Of a stretch of 64,000 bases of DNA, positions 25,596 to 33,076 are shown piece by piece. Source of the DNA: Natronococcus roseus (GTDB lineage: Archaea; Halobacteriota; Halobacteria; Halobacteriales; Natrialbaceae); contig NZ_JBHLJR010000004.1 of assembly GCF_043677095.1 (NCBI RefSeq), positions 310,001-374,000 of the forward strand, written 5' to 3'. The translations under genes and the position numbers were made by a program. The first letter of the stretch is position 1. Each line of letters opens with the position of its first letter. The notes beneath the pieces are model-generated. The model was given only the letters and a program-made list of their open reading frames with translations, was not told where the DNA came from and searched no databases.

Positions 25596-26072
25596 TCAGA
25601 CCGACGCGTCCGAGCAGCCCACCTCGAGATCGACGGTCTGGGAGATCGTGACGCCGCTCCCGTCGAGTTCAACGGTCGCCTCCGGCTCCGACTCGAGCTC
25701 GTCGCAGTCGACCGTTCCCTCGAGGCTGGTGGACTCGCCGGGTTCGATCTCGGTCCCCTCGGCCTCGATCTCGACGCCGGACGGCGCCTCGAACGCCGTC
25801 ACCTCGATCGAATCAGCGAATCGATTGGTGACAGTCAGCAGTTCCTCCTCGTCGTCCGCCTGTGTCGTCGCGTCGGCAGCGGTATCGCTCTCGTTTGCCG
25901 ACTCTCCTTCGTTCGTCACCTCGACTGGCTCGACGGCGACGTTCGCGTCTTCGTCGTCGACGACCTCAACGGCGATCGAGCGGTCCATCGAGACGACGCT
26001 TGTGCCGGCGCTCGCGGTGATCAGCAGGGCGATCGCGACGGCGATCAGAGCGATCCCGATACGCCCGCTCAT
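25596..26072 (-). CDS. Exported acidic protein of the SipW island
   Basis: A 158-residue protein with one N-terminal hydrophobic segment (MSGRIGIALIAVAIALLITA) and an extracellular acidic beta-rich domain. The mature part includes a Thr/Asp/Ser-rich linker, then LTVTNRFADSIEVTAFEAP, resembling an immunoglobulin-like envelope domain. Two cysteines (DCDELE and VGC near the end) may form a disulfide. It is co-translated with the upstream membrane regulator through a 4-base ATGA overlap, so it is probably part of the same sensing or envelope unit. Function is unknown. Confidence 0.72.
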   Translation of the reverse strand: MSGRIGIALIAVAIALLITASAGTSVVSMDRSIAVEVVDDEDANVAVEPVEVTNEGESANESDTAADATTQADDEEELLTVTNRFADSIEVTAFEAPSGVEIEAEGTEIEPGESTSLEGTVDCDELESEPEATVELDGSGVTISQTVDLEVGCSDASV

Positions 26073-26638
26073 CGTTTCGGCGGCCCCTCGTGGCCGATGC
26101 GGTTTCGCCGCAGGTAGTAGGTGTGGACGATCGCCGAGACGCCGAACATCGCGGTGAGCAGGGCGCCCAGCGCGACGGCCGAGAGCTCGCCGATCGGGTA
26201 CACCGGCACCCACGCGAGCGCAGTAATCACCGCGCCGACTCCCGACAGGCCCAGATAGCAGTGGCTCCACGGGATGTCGTCCTCGGGGACGTACTCGAGG
26301 TACAGCTGCAGCTTCCGGGCTTCGTCGGTGAGCGCGACCTCGCCGCGGTTGCGGTCGTACTCGATGACGCCGGTCTCGTCGAGCCGCGGCAGATGGGACT
26401 GTCGCAACGAGGTGTAGACTCGCTTCCGTTTCTTCCAGGGAAGCTCGTCGGCGGGCGTCTCGTACTCCCACGAGGACACCGAGTCGACGAGGGTACGCAG
26501 GTCGACTCGCTCCCCCTCCTCCCGTTTGAGGTAGTGCAGTACCCAGCGTCGGCGCTGGTTGCTCAACATCTCGAAGACGTCGTCTCGATCGAGTTCACCC
26601 GTTTCGAGCTCCTCCTCGTCCAATTTGCTGACACTCAT
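26069..26638 (-). CDS. Membrane-anchored winged-helix regulator (DUF7344-type)
   Basis: A 189-residue protein. Residues about 20-120 form a winged-helix domain (FEMLSNQRRRWVLHYL, then KKRKRVYTSLRQSHLPRL and IEYDRNRGEVAL), followed by two membrane segments and a basic tail. The domain is paralogous to the proteins at 35714 and 37614. Start ATG 26638 is chosen because GGGAGGGAT precedes it. A TATA-like AATAAATAT lies about 80 bases upstream on the minus strand. The fusion of a DNA-binding domain to a membrane hairpin suggests direct control of nearby genes by a membrane-bound factor. Confidence 0.78.
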   Translation of the reverse strand: MSVSKLDEEELETGELDRDDVFEMLSNQRRRWVLHYLKREEGERVDLRTLVDSVSSWEYETPADELPWKKRKRVYTSLRQSHLPRLDETGVIEYDRNRGEVALTDEARKLQLYLEYVPEDDIPWSHCYLGLSGVGAVITALAWVPVYPIGELSAVALGALLTAMFGVSAIVHTYYLRRNRIGHEGPPKR

Positions 26639-27049
26639 TCGGATCCCTCCCTTCGTAACCCTCGGCGCCACCCCCCGGTGAGCGTGAGGTACACTGGCTC
26701 ATCATTACCGACGATATTTATTATTGAGAGCGTAGAGGATAGCTCCCGAACAGCACTTGAATAGAATTCGATTGATAGGGCCTGAAAGCGGTGTCTTCGG
26801 GCTTTCGTCACTGTTCGGTCGAGTTACACAGTGGAGGGGTTCTGGCAGCGCTTGCCGGTTCGTTTGATACTACCGTTACAGTTCAAGACCGTATTGACGA
26901 CCGATAGCGGGGGTTCAGGGTCGGCTTGTCGACCTACAGGCACTGCCAGACGTTATCTAACGTGCCTATAGTAAGGGGCCGCCCGCTCGTCGTCGGTTCC
27001 GGGTACGTCCGATCTCTCGGGGGCGGGAACCCGGACGTGCGGGGGGACG
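26639..27049. other. Divergent regulatory region of the SipW island
   Basis: A 411-base gap between the minus-strand regulator and the plus-strand signal peptidase. It is AT-richer than the surrounding genes. It holds a minus-strand TATA-like stretch near 26715 and the plus-strand palindrome and TATA at 26950-26973. I see no coding frame with a recognisable product. Confidence 0.5.
26950..26973 (+). promoter_or_regulatory. Palindrome plus TATA-like element before the first signal peptidase gene
   Basis: ACGTTATCTAACGT (26950-26963) is a perfect 6-base inverted repeat with a 2-base centre. It is followed at once by CCTATAGTA, a TATA-like element. AGGCAC (26938-26943) and GTGCCT (26962-26967) form a wider inverted pair around it. 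The layout suits an operator overlapping the promoter. The ATG is about 80 bases downstream, with a GGGGGGA ribosome-binding site. Confidence 0.4.
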
Positions 27050-28213
27050 ATGAGCACACAGGAACAGGGGAACGCGCGGAGATACGCAAAGCTCGCCGCG
27101 ATCGGCGCCGTCGCCGTCGTGTTGCTCGCAATCGTCGCGGGACACCTGCTCGGGGTTCCGATCGCGCTCAGCTACGTCGAAACCGGCAGCATGGAGCCGA
27201 CGATCGAGACCGGCGACGGCTTCGTCGCGGTTCCGACCGCCGTCGCCGGCCCCGTCGAGGAGGGCGACGTGATCGTCTTCGACGCCCAGGAGATCGAGGG
27301 CGGCGGGCTCACGACCCACCGGGTCGTCGAGGTTACCGACCAGGGCTACGTCACCCAGGGGGACGCGAACCCGTTCCCCGACCAGGACTCCGGCGAACCA
27401 CTCGTCACCGACGGTCAGGTCGTCGCGACGGCCCTCGAGGTCGACGGTGAGCCGGTGACGGTCCCCCACCTCGGGTCCGCCGTGATGGGCGTCGAGAGCG
27501 GGCTCGAGTCGGGTCAGCAACAGCTGGCGTCGACGCTCGGGACGACCGCCGTGCTCGGCACCCAGGGGCTGTCGTACCTGTTGCTCGCGTTCGGCCTGGT
27601 CGTCCTCGGCGCCTCGCTCGCGCTCGAGCGACGGAGCGGAGCGACTCGAGAGCGCACGCGGGAGCGCTCGCGCGCGGACGTGTACGACGCGCGGACGCTC
27701 GTCGTCGGACTGGCCGCGCTGCTGGTCGTCGTCTCGCTGGCGACGATGGTCGCGATGTCAGGGACGACCGAGACGGGGATCGTCAGCGCGGAGTTCGACT
27801 CCGATCGCCCCGACGTGATTCCCGCGGGTGAGACCGAGAGCCACGAGTACGAGCTGTACAACGGCGGGCTCCTGCCGACCGTGACGATCGTCGAGCCGGC
27901 CAGCGAGGGGGTCGCCGTCGGCGAGCGGACGACCCTCGGCTACGGCGAGAACGAAACGGCGACCGTCGCCTACACCGCGCCGCCCGAGACGGGGTACTAC
28001 CTCCGATCGGTGAGCGAACGCACCTACTTCGCGGTGTTGCCGGAGCCGGCGATCGCGACCCTGCACGCGATCCACCCGTGGGCGGCGATGGCCTCCGTAA
28101 CGGCGGTGCTGACGGGGATAATCGTCGCGCCGCTGGCCCTGCTGGTCGGCACCGGGACGATCAGGACGCGCTCGCGGTCTCGCTCGCGCTCCCCGGGCGG
28201 TGTGAACGACTGA
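27050..28213 (+). CDS. SipW/ER-type signal peptidase I with extra C-terminal domain
   Basis: A 387-residue membrane protease that would cut signal peptides on the outer face of the membrane. After one N-terminal membrane segment, the catalytic Ser47 is in ETGSMEPT and His90 in TTHRVVEV, followed by VTQGDANPFPD. A Ser/His pair in place of Ser/Lys is the mark of archaeal, ER and Bacillus SipW enzymes. Beyond the catalytic core it has further membrane segments and an exposed beta-domain (about residues 235-330) before the last membrane helix, which is unusual for a housekeeping enzyme. Start ATG 27050. Together with the DUF5305 gene it forms a plus-strand operon. Confidence 0.9.
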   Translation: MSTQEQGNARRYAKLAAIGAVAVVLLAIVAGHLLGVPIALSYVETGSMEPTIETGDGFVAVPTAVAGPVEEGDVIVFDAQEIEGGGLTTHRVVEVTDQGYVTQGDANPFPDQDSGEPLVTDGQVVATALEVDGEPVTVPHLGSAVMGVESGLESGQQQLASTLGTTAVLGTQGLSYLLLAFGLVVLGASLALERRSGATRERTRERSRADVYDARTLVVGLAALLVVVSLATMVAMSGTTETGIVSAEFDSDRPDVIPAGETESHEYELYNGGLLPTVTIVEPASEGVAVGERTTLGYGENETATVAYTAPPETGYYLRSVSERTYFAVLPEPAIATLHAIHPWAAMASVTAVLTGIIVAPLALLVGTGTIRTRSRSRSRSPGGVND

Positions 28214-28218
28214 TAGCT

Positions 28219-28269
28219 ATGATTCGATACAACGACTCGAACGGCGGGGGGATCGACCGTGATCAGTGA
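28219..28269 (+). CDS. Possible 16-residue coupled micro-ORF
   Basis: ATG 28219 begins 5 bases after the signal peptidase stop and reads MIRYNDSNGGGIDRDQ before TGA. It overlaps the GTG of the DUF5305 gene by 11 bases. It may only serve to carry ribosomes to the next start, or may be chance. The GGGGGGATC inside it is the likely ribosome-binding site of the downstream gene. Confidence 0.25.
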   Translation: MIRYNDSNGGGIDRDQ

Positions 28270-29452
28270 CCGGCGGCGCGTGCGGCTTCGCACCGCGCTC
28301 GACGAGTGGTTCGTCGTGGTGGTCGTCGCCCTGCTCGCGCTCGCCCTCCTCGGGGGGTGGGGTGCCTACGGTGCAGTCGCCGACGACAGCGACGAGGAGT
28401 TCGAACAGCGAACCGTCGAAGCGTGGTCGACGACGGGCGGCTTCGACCACGGCGCGACCGTCCAGGAGGAAAACGAGGTGTTCCCGGTCGGCACCGAGCT
28501 CTCGGATCGCTCGATGTACTTCGCCGAGATCGCACCCGAACTCGAGGCGAGCTTCACCTACGGGTACGACGCGCCCGAGGGCGACGTCGCGGTCGACGTC
28601 GAGGCCGACCGCGTGATCCGGTCGGTCGGCGAGGCCGACGACGAGGAAGAGGAGGTCGTCGAGTACTGGGCGGTCAACGAGACGATCGCCCAAGAGGAGA
28701 TCGAGGGCCTCGAGCCCGGCGAGGAGCACACGACGTCGTTCGCCGTCGACGTGCCCGAAACGGCCGCGGAGGCCGAGGCGATCCAGGAGGACCTCAACGA
28801 ATCCGCGGGCGACCTCGAGACGGTCGTCGAGGTCCGGGTGGCCCTCGAGGGGACGATCGACGGCGAGTCGATCGATCGCGTCGACAGCTACGAGCTGGTC
28901 ATCGAACCCGACGACGCGACCTACGTGGTCGAGGCGCCCGCGGCCGAGGAACGCACCGAGGAGCGAACCGAGGAGGTCGCGGTCGCGGGGAGCTCCGGCG
29001 GGCTCAGTTCTGTTGTTCTCGCCCTGCTCGGGGTCGGGTCGGTCGCGGCTCTCGGCGTCCTCGGCACCGCTCGGCGGAAGGGAACGCTCGCGCCCTCGGC
29101 GGCCGAACTCGAGCGCATCGACGCCCGCTACGAGCGCGAGGCGTTCGACGACTGGATCTCTCGGGGACGGCTTCCGGCGGAGATCCGCGAGCGCTCGCGG
29201 ATCGAGATCGAGACCCTCGAGGACCTCGTGGACGTCGCCGTCGACTGCGATCGGCGCGTGCTCGAGGACGAGCGCGACGGGCGGTACTACGTCGTCGACG
29301 GGGAGGCGGTGTACGTGTACGCGCCCGAGGGGCTCGAGGACGATCGAGATCCGGTTCTCGAGGTCGACCCGCAGGAAGCCGAGGAGCCGACGGTCATCGG
29401 TGACGGGTCTGGTGAAGCGGAGCTCGAGGACGACAGCGACGACGCCGATTAG
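28259..29452 (+). CDS. DUF5305 family envelope protein
   Basis: A 397-residue protein. A membrane segment (about residues 17-38) is followed by a large acidic extracellular domain with many beta-strand-like segments (about 40-235), a second membrane segment near residues 245-265, and a cytoplasmic tail of about 130 residues. This topology matches DUF5305 proteins that accompany SipW-type peptidases in haloarchaea. GTG 28259 is preceded by a strong GGGGGGATC. It may anchor or present the secreted island proteins at the surface, but that is inference. Confidence 0.8.
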   Translation: MISDRRRVRLRTALDEWFVVVVVALLALALLGGWGAYGAVADDSDEEFEQRTVEAWSTTGGFDHGATVQEENEVFPVGTELSDRSMYFAEIAPELEASFTYGYDAPEGDVAVDVEADRVIRSVGEADDEEEEVVEYWAVNETIAQEEIEGLEPGEEHTTSFAVDVPETAAEAEAIQEDLNESAGDLETVVEVRVALEGTIDGESIDRVDSYELVIEPDDATYVVEAPAAEERTEERTEEVAVAGSSGGLSSVVLALLGVGSVAALGVLGTARRKGTLAPSAAELERIDARYEREAFDDWISRGRLPAEIRERSRIEIETLEDLVDVAVDCDRRVLEDERDGRYYVVDGEAVYVYAPEGLEDDRDPVLEVDPQEAEEPTVIGDGSGEAELEDDSDDAD

Positions 29453-29921
29453 TAGCGATTTTCGGGTTTCTCGAGTCGATTCGGACGAACTGTGGAACGG
29501 TGACGTGTTTTCGTTCTTTTGTCGGTCACTCGAGCCGCAGAACGTGCTCGAAGCCGAGCTGTCGTCGATGTCCTCATATCGGGTAGTTGGTGACCGACTC
29601 GAGGACCGGATTCGACGCTTTCACTGAGAACAACTGTCATTCGACGTCGACAGACTCAGCCTGAGCCATCGTTTCACGGTTCACGTACTCCCGTTCGCTG
29701 CGGCATGTTCCGCTTGCAGGTCCCACTGGAAGCCCGTACTCGTTCGCCGAGCAACGTCACGCAGACGGTACTGAACTGCAGCGTCGGAGTGTCGTCCCTC
29801 CTGCCAGTGTATACAAAAGGGGTGTGCTATCGATGGCCGAATTGCATGCGCTCGAAGACGACGGCCACGTTGGCGGGTGACGGTTGGTCGGTAGCTCGAG
29901 CGCGCAACAACTGGTGTTACC
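29453..29921. other. Intergenic stretch, no gene recognised
   Basis: This 469-base stretch has mixed composition and only short frames without domain features. A GTATACAAAAG motif at about 29809-29819 is a possible TATA box for the gene at 29922. The border between normal GC and low GC runs through its right part. Confidence 0.45.
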
Positions 29922-30479
29922 ATGGAACGACGTAAATTCCTGATCGGTGCGGGGAGTACAGCAATCGGAGCAAGTGCACTTGTTGGTTCAGGTGCGTTTT
30001 CAGCAGTCGAAGCGGAACGAAATCTGGATCTTCGAGTTAGAAATGATGGAAATGCTTATTTGGGTCTTGAAACAGGTGAAAGCGATATCGCTAGCTACGA
30101 TGATGGTAGACTTGAACTCGATATTGATGACCTGAACGCTGATGCCTCGACTGAATTCACTGATGCCTTTACAATAGTTAACCAAGGGTCTCGCGAAGTC
30201 CGTGTATGGGTTGATTTTGATGGCCTCTCGGGTCATTGGAATATTGAGGCATATACTGGGCACGATGACCCTAATGCATCTATGACTGCGGAAGGCGTGA
30301 TACTAGATTCTGGAAAATCAGTAGGTGTCTCTCTACTAATTGGAGGGTACGATGGCAGTACGCCAGATCCGGGAACCAGTGAAAGCGGTGAGTTTACTAT
30401 ATATGGTGTTTCTGATGATTCGGATTCACACCCTGACGAGGGCCCCAGTTCTCATGGCAATGCACCAGAAATTGAATAG
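29922..30479 (+). CDS. DUF1102-type Tat-exported protein on low-GC DNA
   Basis: A 185-residue secreted protein. The twin-arginine leader MERRKFLIGAGS is followed by a hydrophobic stretch ending GSGAFSAVEAERN, the pattern of DUF1102/TasA-like envelope proteins. The mature domain is acidic, with several beta-strand-like segments (VWVDFDGL, SVGVSLLIGG). Base composition is much lower in GC than its neighbours: three 60-base lines counted by hand gave roughly 42-48% GC. This points to recent transfer. It ends convergently against a degenerate minus-strand frame. Confidence 0.78.
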   Translation: MERRKFLIGAGSTAIGASALVGSGAFSAVEAERNLDLRVRNDGNAYLGLETGESDIASYDDGRLELDIDDLNADASTEFTDAFTIVNQGSREVRVWVDFDGLSGHWNIEAYTGHDDPNASMTAEGVILDSGKSVGVSLLIGGYDGSTPDPGTSESGEFTIYGVSDDSDSHPDEGPSSHGNAPEIE

Positions 30480-30535
30480 TTTATAATACATTCACGCTTG
30501 TTTTCGGTGTCGCTAGCAGCGTAAGAACAGGCCAG

Positions 30536-30568
30536 ATTTGTAAGATCAGTACTCGACCTTACAAATCG
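30536..30568. repeat. Perfect inverted repeat (hairpin)
   Basis: GATTTGTAAG (30536-30545) and CTTACAAATC (30559-30568) are perfect complements across a 13-base loop. The hairpin lies where the low-GC insert ends, about 60 bases after the DUF1102 gene. It could be a terminator or the subterminal end of a lost mobile element. A 48-codon plus-strand frame starts at 30575 (MPAELDISRLEISGR) and matches nothing I recognise. Confidence 0.45.
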
Positions 30569-30601
30569 ACTCTTCATGCCTGCCGAACTCGACATCAGCC
30601 G

Positions 30602-30841
30602 CCTTGAAATCAGCGGTCGCACCGTCACCGCTCGCAAGGGCACTCGCAGACTAATAACCAGAACGAAATATACCGTTATCTCGGTGGCGACCAACGTGAG
30701 TCGGCTAATCCAGAGTAAGTAGGAAAGGAACGCGCTCAACGGTGTCAGTACGGCGAGGACGGAAGTCACACTCACCAGCATCCGCTCGGAACAACGGAGA
30801 GTGTCGGTCGGACGCCTCCTTATGTTCAGAATCACGCTCAT
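30602..30841 (-). pseudogene. Remnant of a signal-peptidase-like C-terminal membrane domain
   Basis: The frame starting at ATG 30841 (MSVILNIRRRPTDTL) carries two membrane segments. It aligns residue by residue with the C-terminal part of the intact SipW enzyme at 32045: here DTL, then RMLVS, VLAVLTPLSAFLSYLL; there DTL, then RILVR, VLAVLAPVSGLLAYLF. The ATG overlaps the stop of the preceding remnant (ATGA), the island's usual coupling. No catalytic domain precedes it, and beyond about 30602 the frame runs into unrelated sequence. It is best read as a decayed gene copy. Confidence 0.6.
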
Positions 30842-31184
30842 CCTCCTCTGCTCGGAAAGAAGCAATCGAGGAGTGTGCAGGCTCGATCGAGGCCCGTATC
30901 CACGACTTCGACGATCACCGACCCCTCTGCCACCTCGAGCCGAACCCACTTCTCCCTTCATCATCGACGATCTCGCGTACCTCGAACTCTTCGCTGTCGA
31001 CAGTCACATTTGACAGATCCTCAACCGAATCTGCCCCGGGTTTCTCCAGTAGCTGGTCGGTTCGCAACTCGAGCGGCGAGTCCGCCGTGTTCCCGATGAT
31101 CGAGACGGTGACGCTCTCGTTGCTCCCTTCGAGGTTTAGGTCCGGTTCGTTGTCAGCGGGGTGCTCGAGTCCGGCGTCGCCATC
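30838..31184 (-). pseudogene. Disrupted 3' part of a secreted acidic protein gene
   Basis: Directly after the TGA at 31185-31187, the same reading frame continues with good coding character: DGDAGLEHPADNEPDLNLEG, then SVTVSIIGNTADSPLELR and SNVTVDSEEFEVREIVDDEG. About 85 codons on, the frame must shift to keep going as WVRLEVAEGSVIVEVVDTG and ends at TGA 30838. This is an extracellular beta-domain broken by one nonsense codon and one frameshift. It probably once formed the C-terminus of the gene at 31185-32048. Confidence 0.6.
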
Positions 31185-32048
31185 TCACGTTTTGGTGGAG
31201 GTGCTTTTGGCGTCGTCGTCCGACTTGTTCGCCTCGGACTCGTCCGTTTCGGTCTCCTCTACAGATTCGTTCAGTGTGTGGTCACCGTCGTCGGAGTCGT
31301 TCCCTACTGCTGGCTCATCGTCCTCCGTCAACGCTTCGTCGTCTGCGTCGTCGCTTTCGTTGTGCTCGGCGGAGTCCTCGACCTGAGTCGAGGTCTGGCT
31401 CGAGTTCTCCGAATTGTTGGATTCGTCTGGCTCGGAATCTCCGGTGGCGGCCGTCTCGAGTGACTGGACGCTGGCCGGTGTCGACTCGTTCGGTTCGCTC
31501 TCGTTCCCGCTCGAGGCGATCTCGTTGGTCTCGGTCTCGTCGTCCGTCGAGTTCGACTCGCTCGAGTCGGCCTCGCCGTCATCCGTCCCTGGATCGGTGT
31601 CGTTCTCCATCGCTCCGTCGACGACACCTTCTTCGGGTGCGTCGTCGGACTCCGATCGCTCGACGCCGTCCTCGGTTTCATTCGCCTCGGGGAGGTCATC
31701 CGACTCGTTCGTCTCGCCGGATTCGTTCGCCTCGAGTTCGCTATCCTCAGCGCCGGGAGTTTCTTCCTCGTCGTCGGCCGGCTCGAGGTCCTCGTCATCC
31801 CCGTTCGTCGTGATCGTCTCGTTCGCTTCGGTCTCGTTGCCGTCGGTTTCGTTCTCCGCAGGAAGCTCGCTCGGCAGGTCGGTGTCGACCACCGAAACCC
31901 CATCGCCGAACTCCGAGTCGGTTTCGAACGTTCCAGTTGCGTCCCCGGACGCCGAGAGCAGCGCGATCGTCCCGTAGCCGCCCGCGAACGCGAGGACGAC
32001 GACCAGCGCCGCCAGCAGCGCGAGGACGGGGCGGCTTCGAGCGGTCAT
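31185..32048 (-). CDS. Secreted acidic Ser/Thr/Glu-rich protein with many N-glycosylation sequons
   Basis: A 287-residue protein. MTARSRPVL leads into one hydrophobic segment and a SipW-like border (SGDATGTFETDSEF). After that comes about 235 residues of low-complexity Asp/Glu/Ser/Thr/Asn with 16 Asn-X-Ser/Thr sequons by my count (NET, NES, NDS, NKS). It resembles an archaeal mucin: extended, highly charged and heavily N-glycosylated. Its ATG overlaps the stop of the signal peptidase gene (ATGA), so the two are co-translated. The frame remains coding-like past its TGA, so the present stop may be a truncating mutation. Confidence 0.7.
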   Translation of the reverse strand: MTARSRPVLALLAALVVVLAFAGGYGTIALLSASGDATGTFETDSEFGDGVSVVDTDLPSELPAENETDGNETEANETITTNGDDEDLEPADDEEETPGAEDSELEANESGETNESDDLPEANETEDGVERSESDDAPEEGVVDGAMENDTDPGTDDGEADSSESNSTDDETETNEIASSGNESEPNESTPASVQSLETAATGDSEPDESNNSENSSQTSTQVEDSAEHNESDDADDEALTEDDEPAVGNDSDDGDHTLNESVEETETDESEANKSDDDAKSTSTKT

Positions 32049-32953
32049 CGGTCCACCTCGGGGTCCGGCTCCTCGAGCTCGTCGGAGGTTGTCTCCGTCG
32101 CGTCCTCGAGCTCCTCGGACGGGTCGTCCCCTCGGGACGACAGCCACAGGACCGCGACCAGCACGAGACAGATCGCCGTCGCGATAGCGACCGAGACGGT
32201 CACGACCATCGGGAACAGGTAGGCCAGAAGCCCGCTTACCGGCGCCAACACGGCGAGGACGCCGACCGCACGCACCAGAATTCGGTCGGTGACGACGAGC
32301 GTATCCTCGGATGCCGCTGTCTGTTCGGGATCTTGGCCGTCCTCGAGCGCGCCGTCACCGTCGCCGGATTCCGTCGCCGCGCTCTCGTCTCGAGACCCCT
32401 TCGCGAACGACCAGACTTCGTTCAGCGCGAGGAGGCCGAACGGAAGCACGACGAGCGCCAGGAACCCCTCGGTCGTGTTGGCGAACTCGATGACGTGGCC
32501 GATAGCGGGGATCGTCAACACGACGGTCCCCAGCACGTTCTCGTGGGGGACCGGGTTCGCGTCGGGCTCGTCGTTCGCGTCGCCCTGGGTCTCGTAGAGG
32601 TAGCCGTCCGAGGTCTGCTCGACGCCGATCACGCGGTGGGTGACCGGTGCCTCGGCGTCGCCCCTGTAGAAGGTGATGACGTCGCCGGTCTCGATCGTCG
32701 CGGGATCCTGCTCGCCGACGACGACCGCGTCGCCGGGTTCGATCTCCGGCGCCATGCTCCCGGTCATCACGACGAAGCTATGGTCCGCGCCGATCACCGC
32801 CGGCACGGCGTAGATCACGAACACCGCGACGACCGCGAGCAGGACCAGCGCGGCGAGGAGGTGCAGTCCGCGTTTCCAGAGCGGTTTCGACGACGTCTGC
32901 GAGGACGGGTCGATCTGCTCCGACCCAGGCTCGACTGGACGGGCGTCGCTCAT
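32045..32953 (-). CDS. SipW-type signal peptidase I
   Basis: A 302-residue membrane protease. After a cytoplasmic leader and a membrane segment (about residues 29-54), catalytic Ser66 lies in MTGSMAPE and His106 in VTHRVIGV, then ETQGDAN. This again is the Ser/His archaeal/SipW type. Two groups of C-terminal membrane segments follow, separated by a polar loop. It is a second, divergent peptidase beside the one at 27050, embedded in an operon of SipW-type substrates, the same gene association as Bacillus tapA-sipW-tasA. It starts at ATG 32953, overlapping the stop of a 38-residue ORF. Confidence 0.9.
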   Translation of the reverse strand: MSDARPVEPGSEQIDPSSQTSSKPLWKRGLHLLAALVLLAVVAVFVIYAVPAVIGADHSFVVMTGSMAPEIEPGDAVVVGEQDPATIETGDVITFYRGDAEAPVTHRVIGVEQTSDGYLYETQGDANDEPDANPVPHENVLGTVVLTIPAIGHVIEFANTTEGFLALVVLPFGLLALNEVWSFAKGSRDESAATESGDGDGALEDGQDPEQTAASEDTLVVTDRILVRAVGVLAVLAPVSGLLAYLFPMVVTVSVAIATAICLVLVAVLWLSSRGDDPSEELEDATETTSDELEEPDPEVDR

Positions 32954-33066
32954 CGCTTCCGACCCCCGTCGGGGATCTCGAGAGGACAGCGTTCGTCCCC
33001 GAGGGTGTCTTCGTGATCGGTGCGGAATCGGGACGGTCGGATCGGCTGTTGAGTACTGAATGTCAT
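32950..33066 (-). CDS. Possible 38-residue protein coupled to the signal peptidase gene
   Basis: The frame begins 10 bases after the stop of the upstream secreted-protein gene, reads MTFSTQQPIRPSRFRTD..., and ends in PDGGRKR with its TGA overlapping the ATG of the SipW gene (ATGA). It fills the whole gap between the two genes. It has no membrane segment and is Arg/Asp-rich. It may be a genuine small protein or a translational bridge. Confidence 0.4.
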   Translation of the reverse strand: MTFSTQQPIRPSRFRTDHEDTLGDERCPLEIPDGGRKR

Positions 33067-33076
33067 GGCTCGAGAG

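Noticed and set aside
29681..29935. Short frames on both strands before the DUF1102 gene
   Set aside because: They lack a domain, haloarchaeal acidity and a ribosome-binding site.
30575..30721. A 48-codon plus-strand frame (MPAELDISRLE...) beside the hairpin, considered as a transposase fragment
   Set aside because: No transposase motif or terminal repeat could be identified, so I report only the hairpin.
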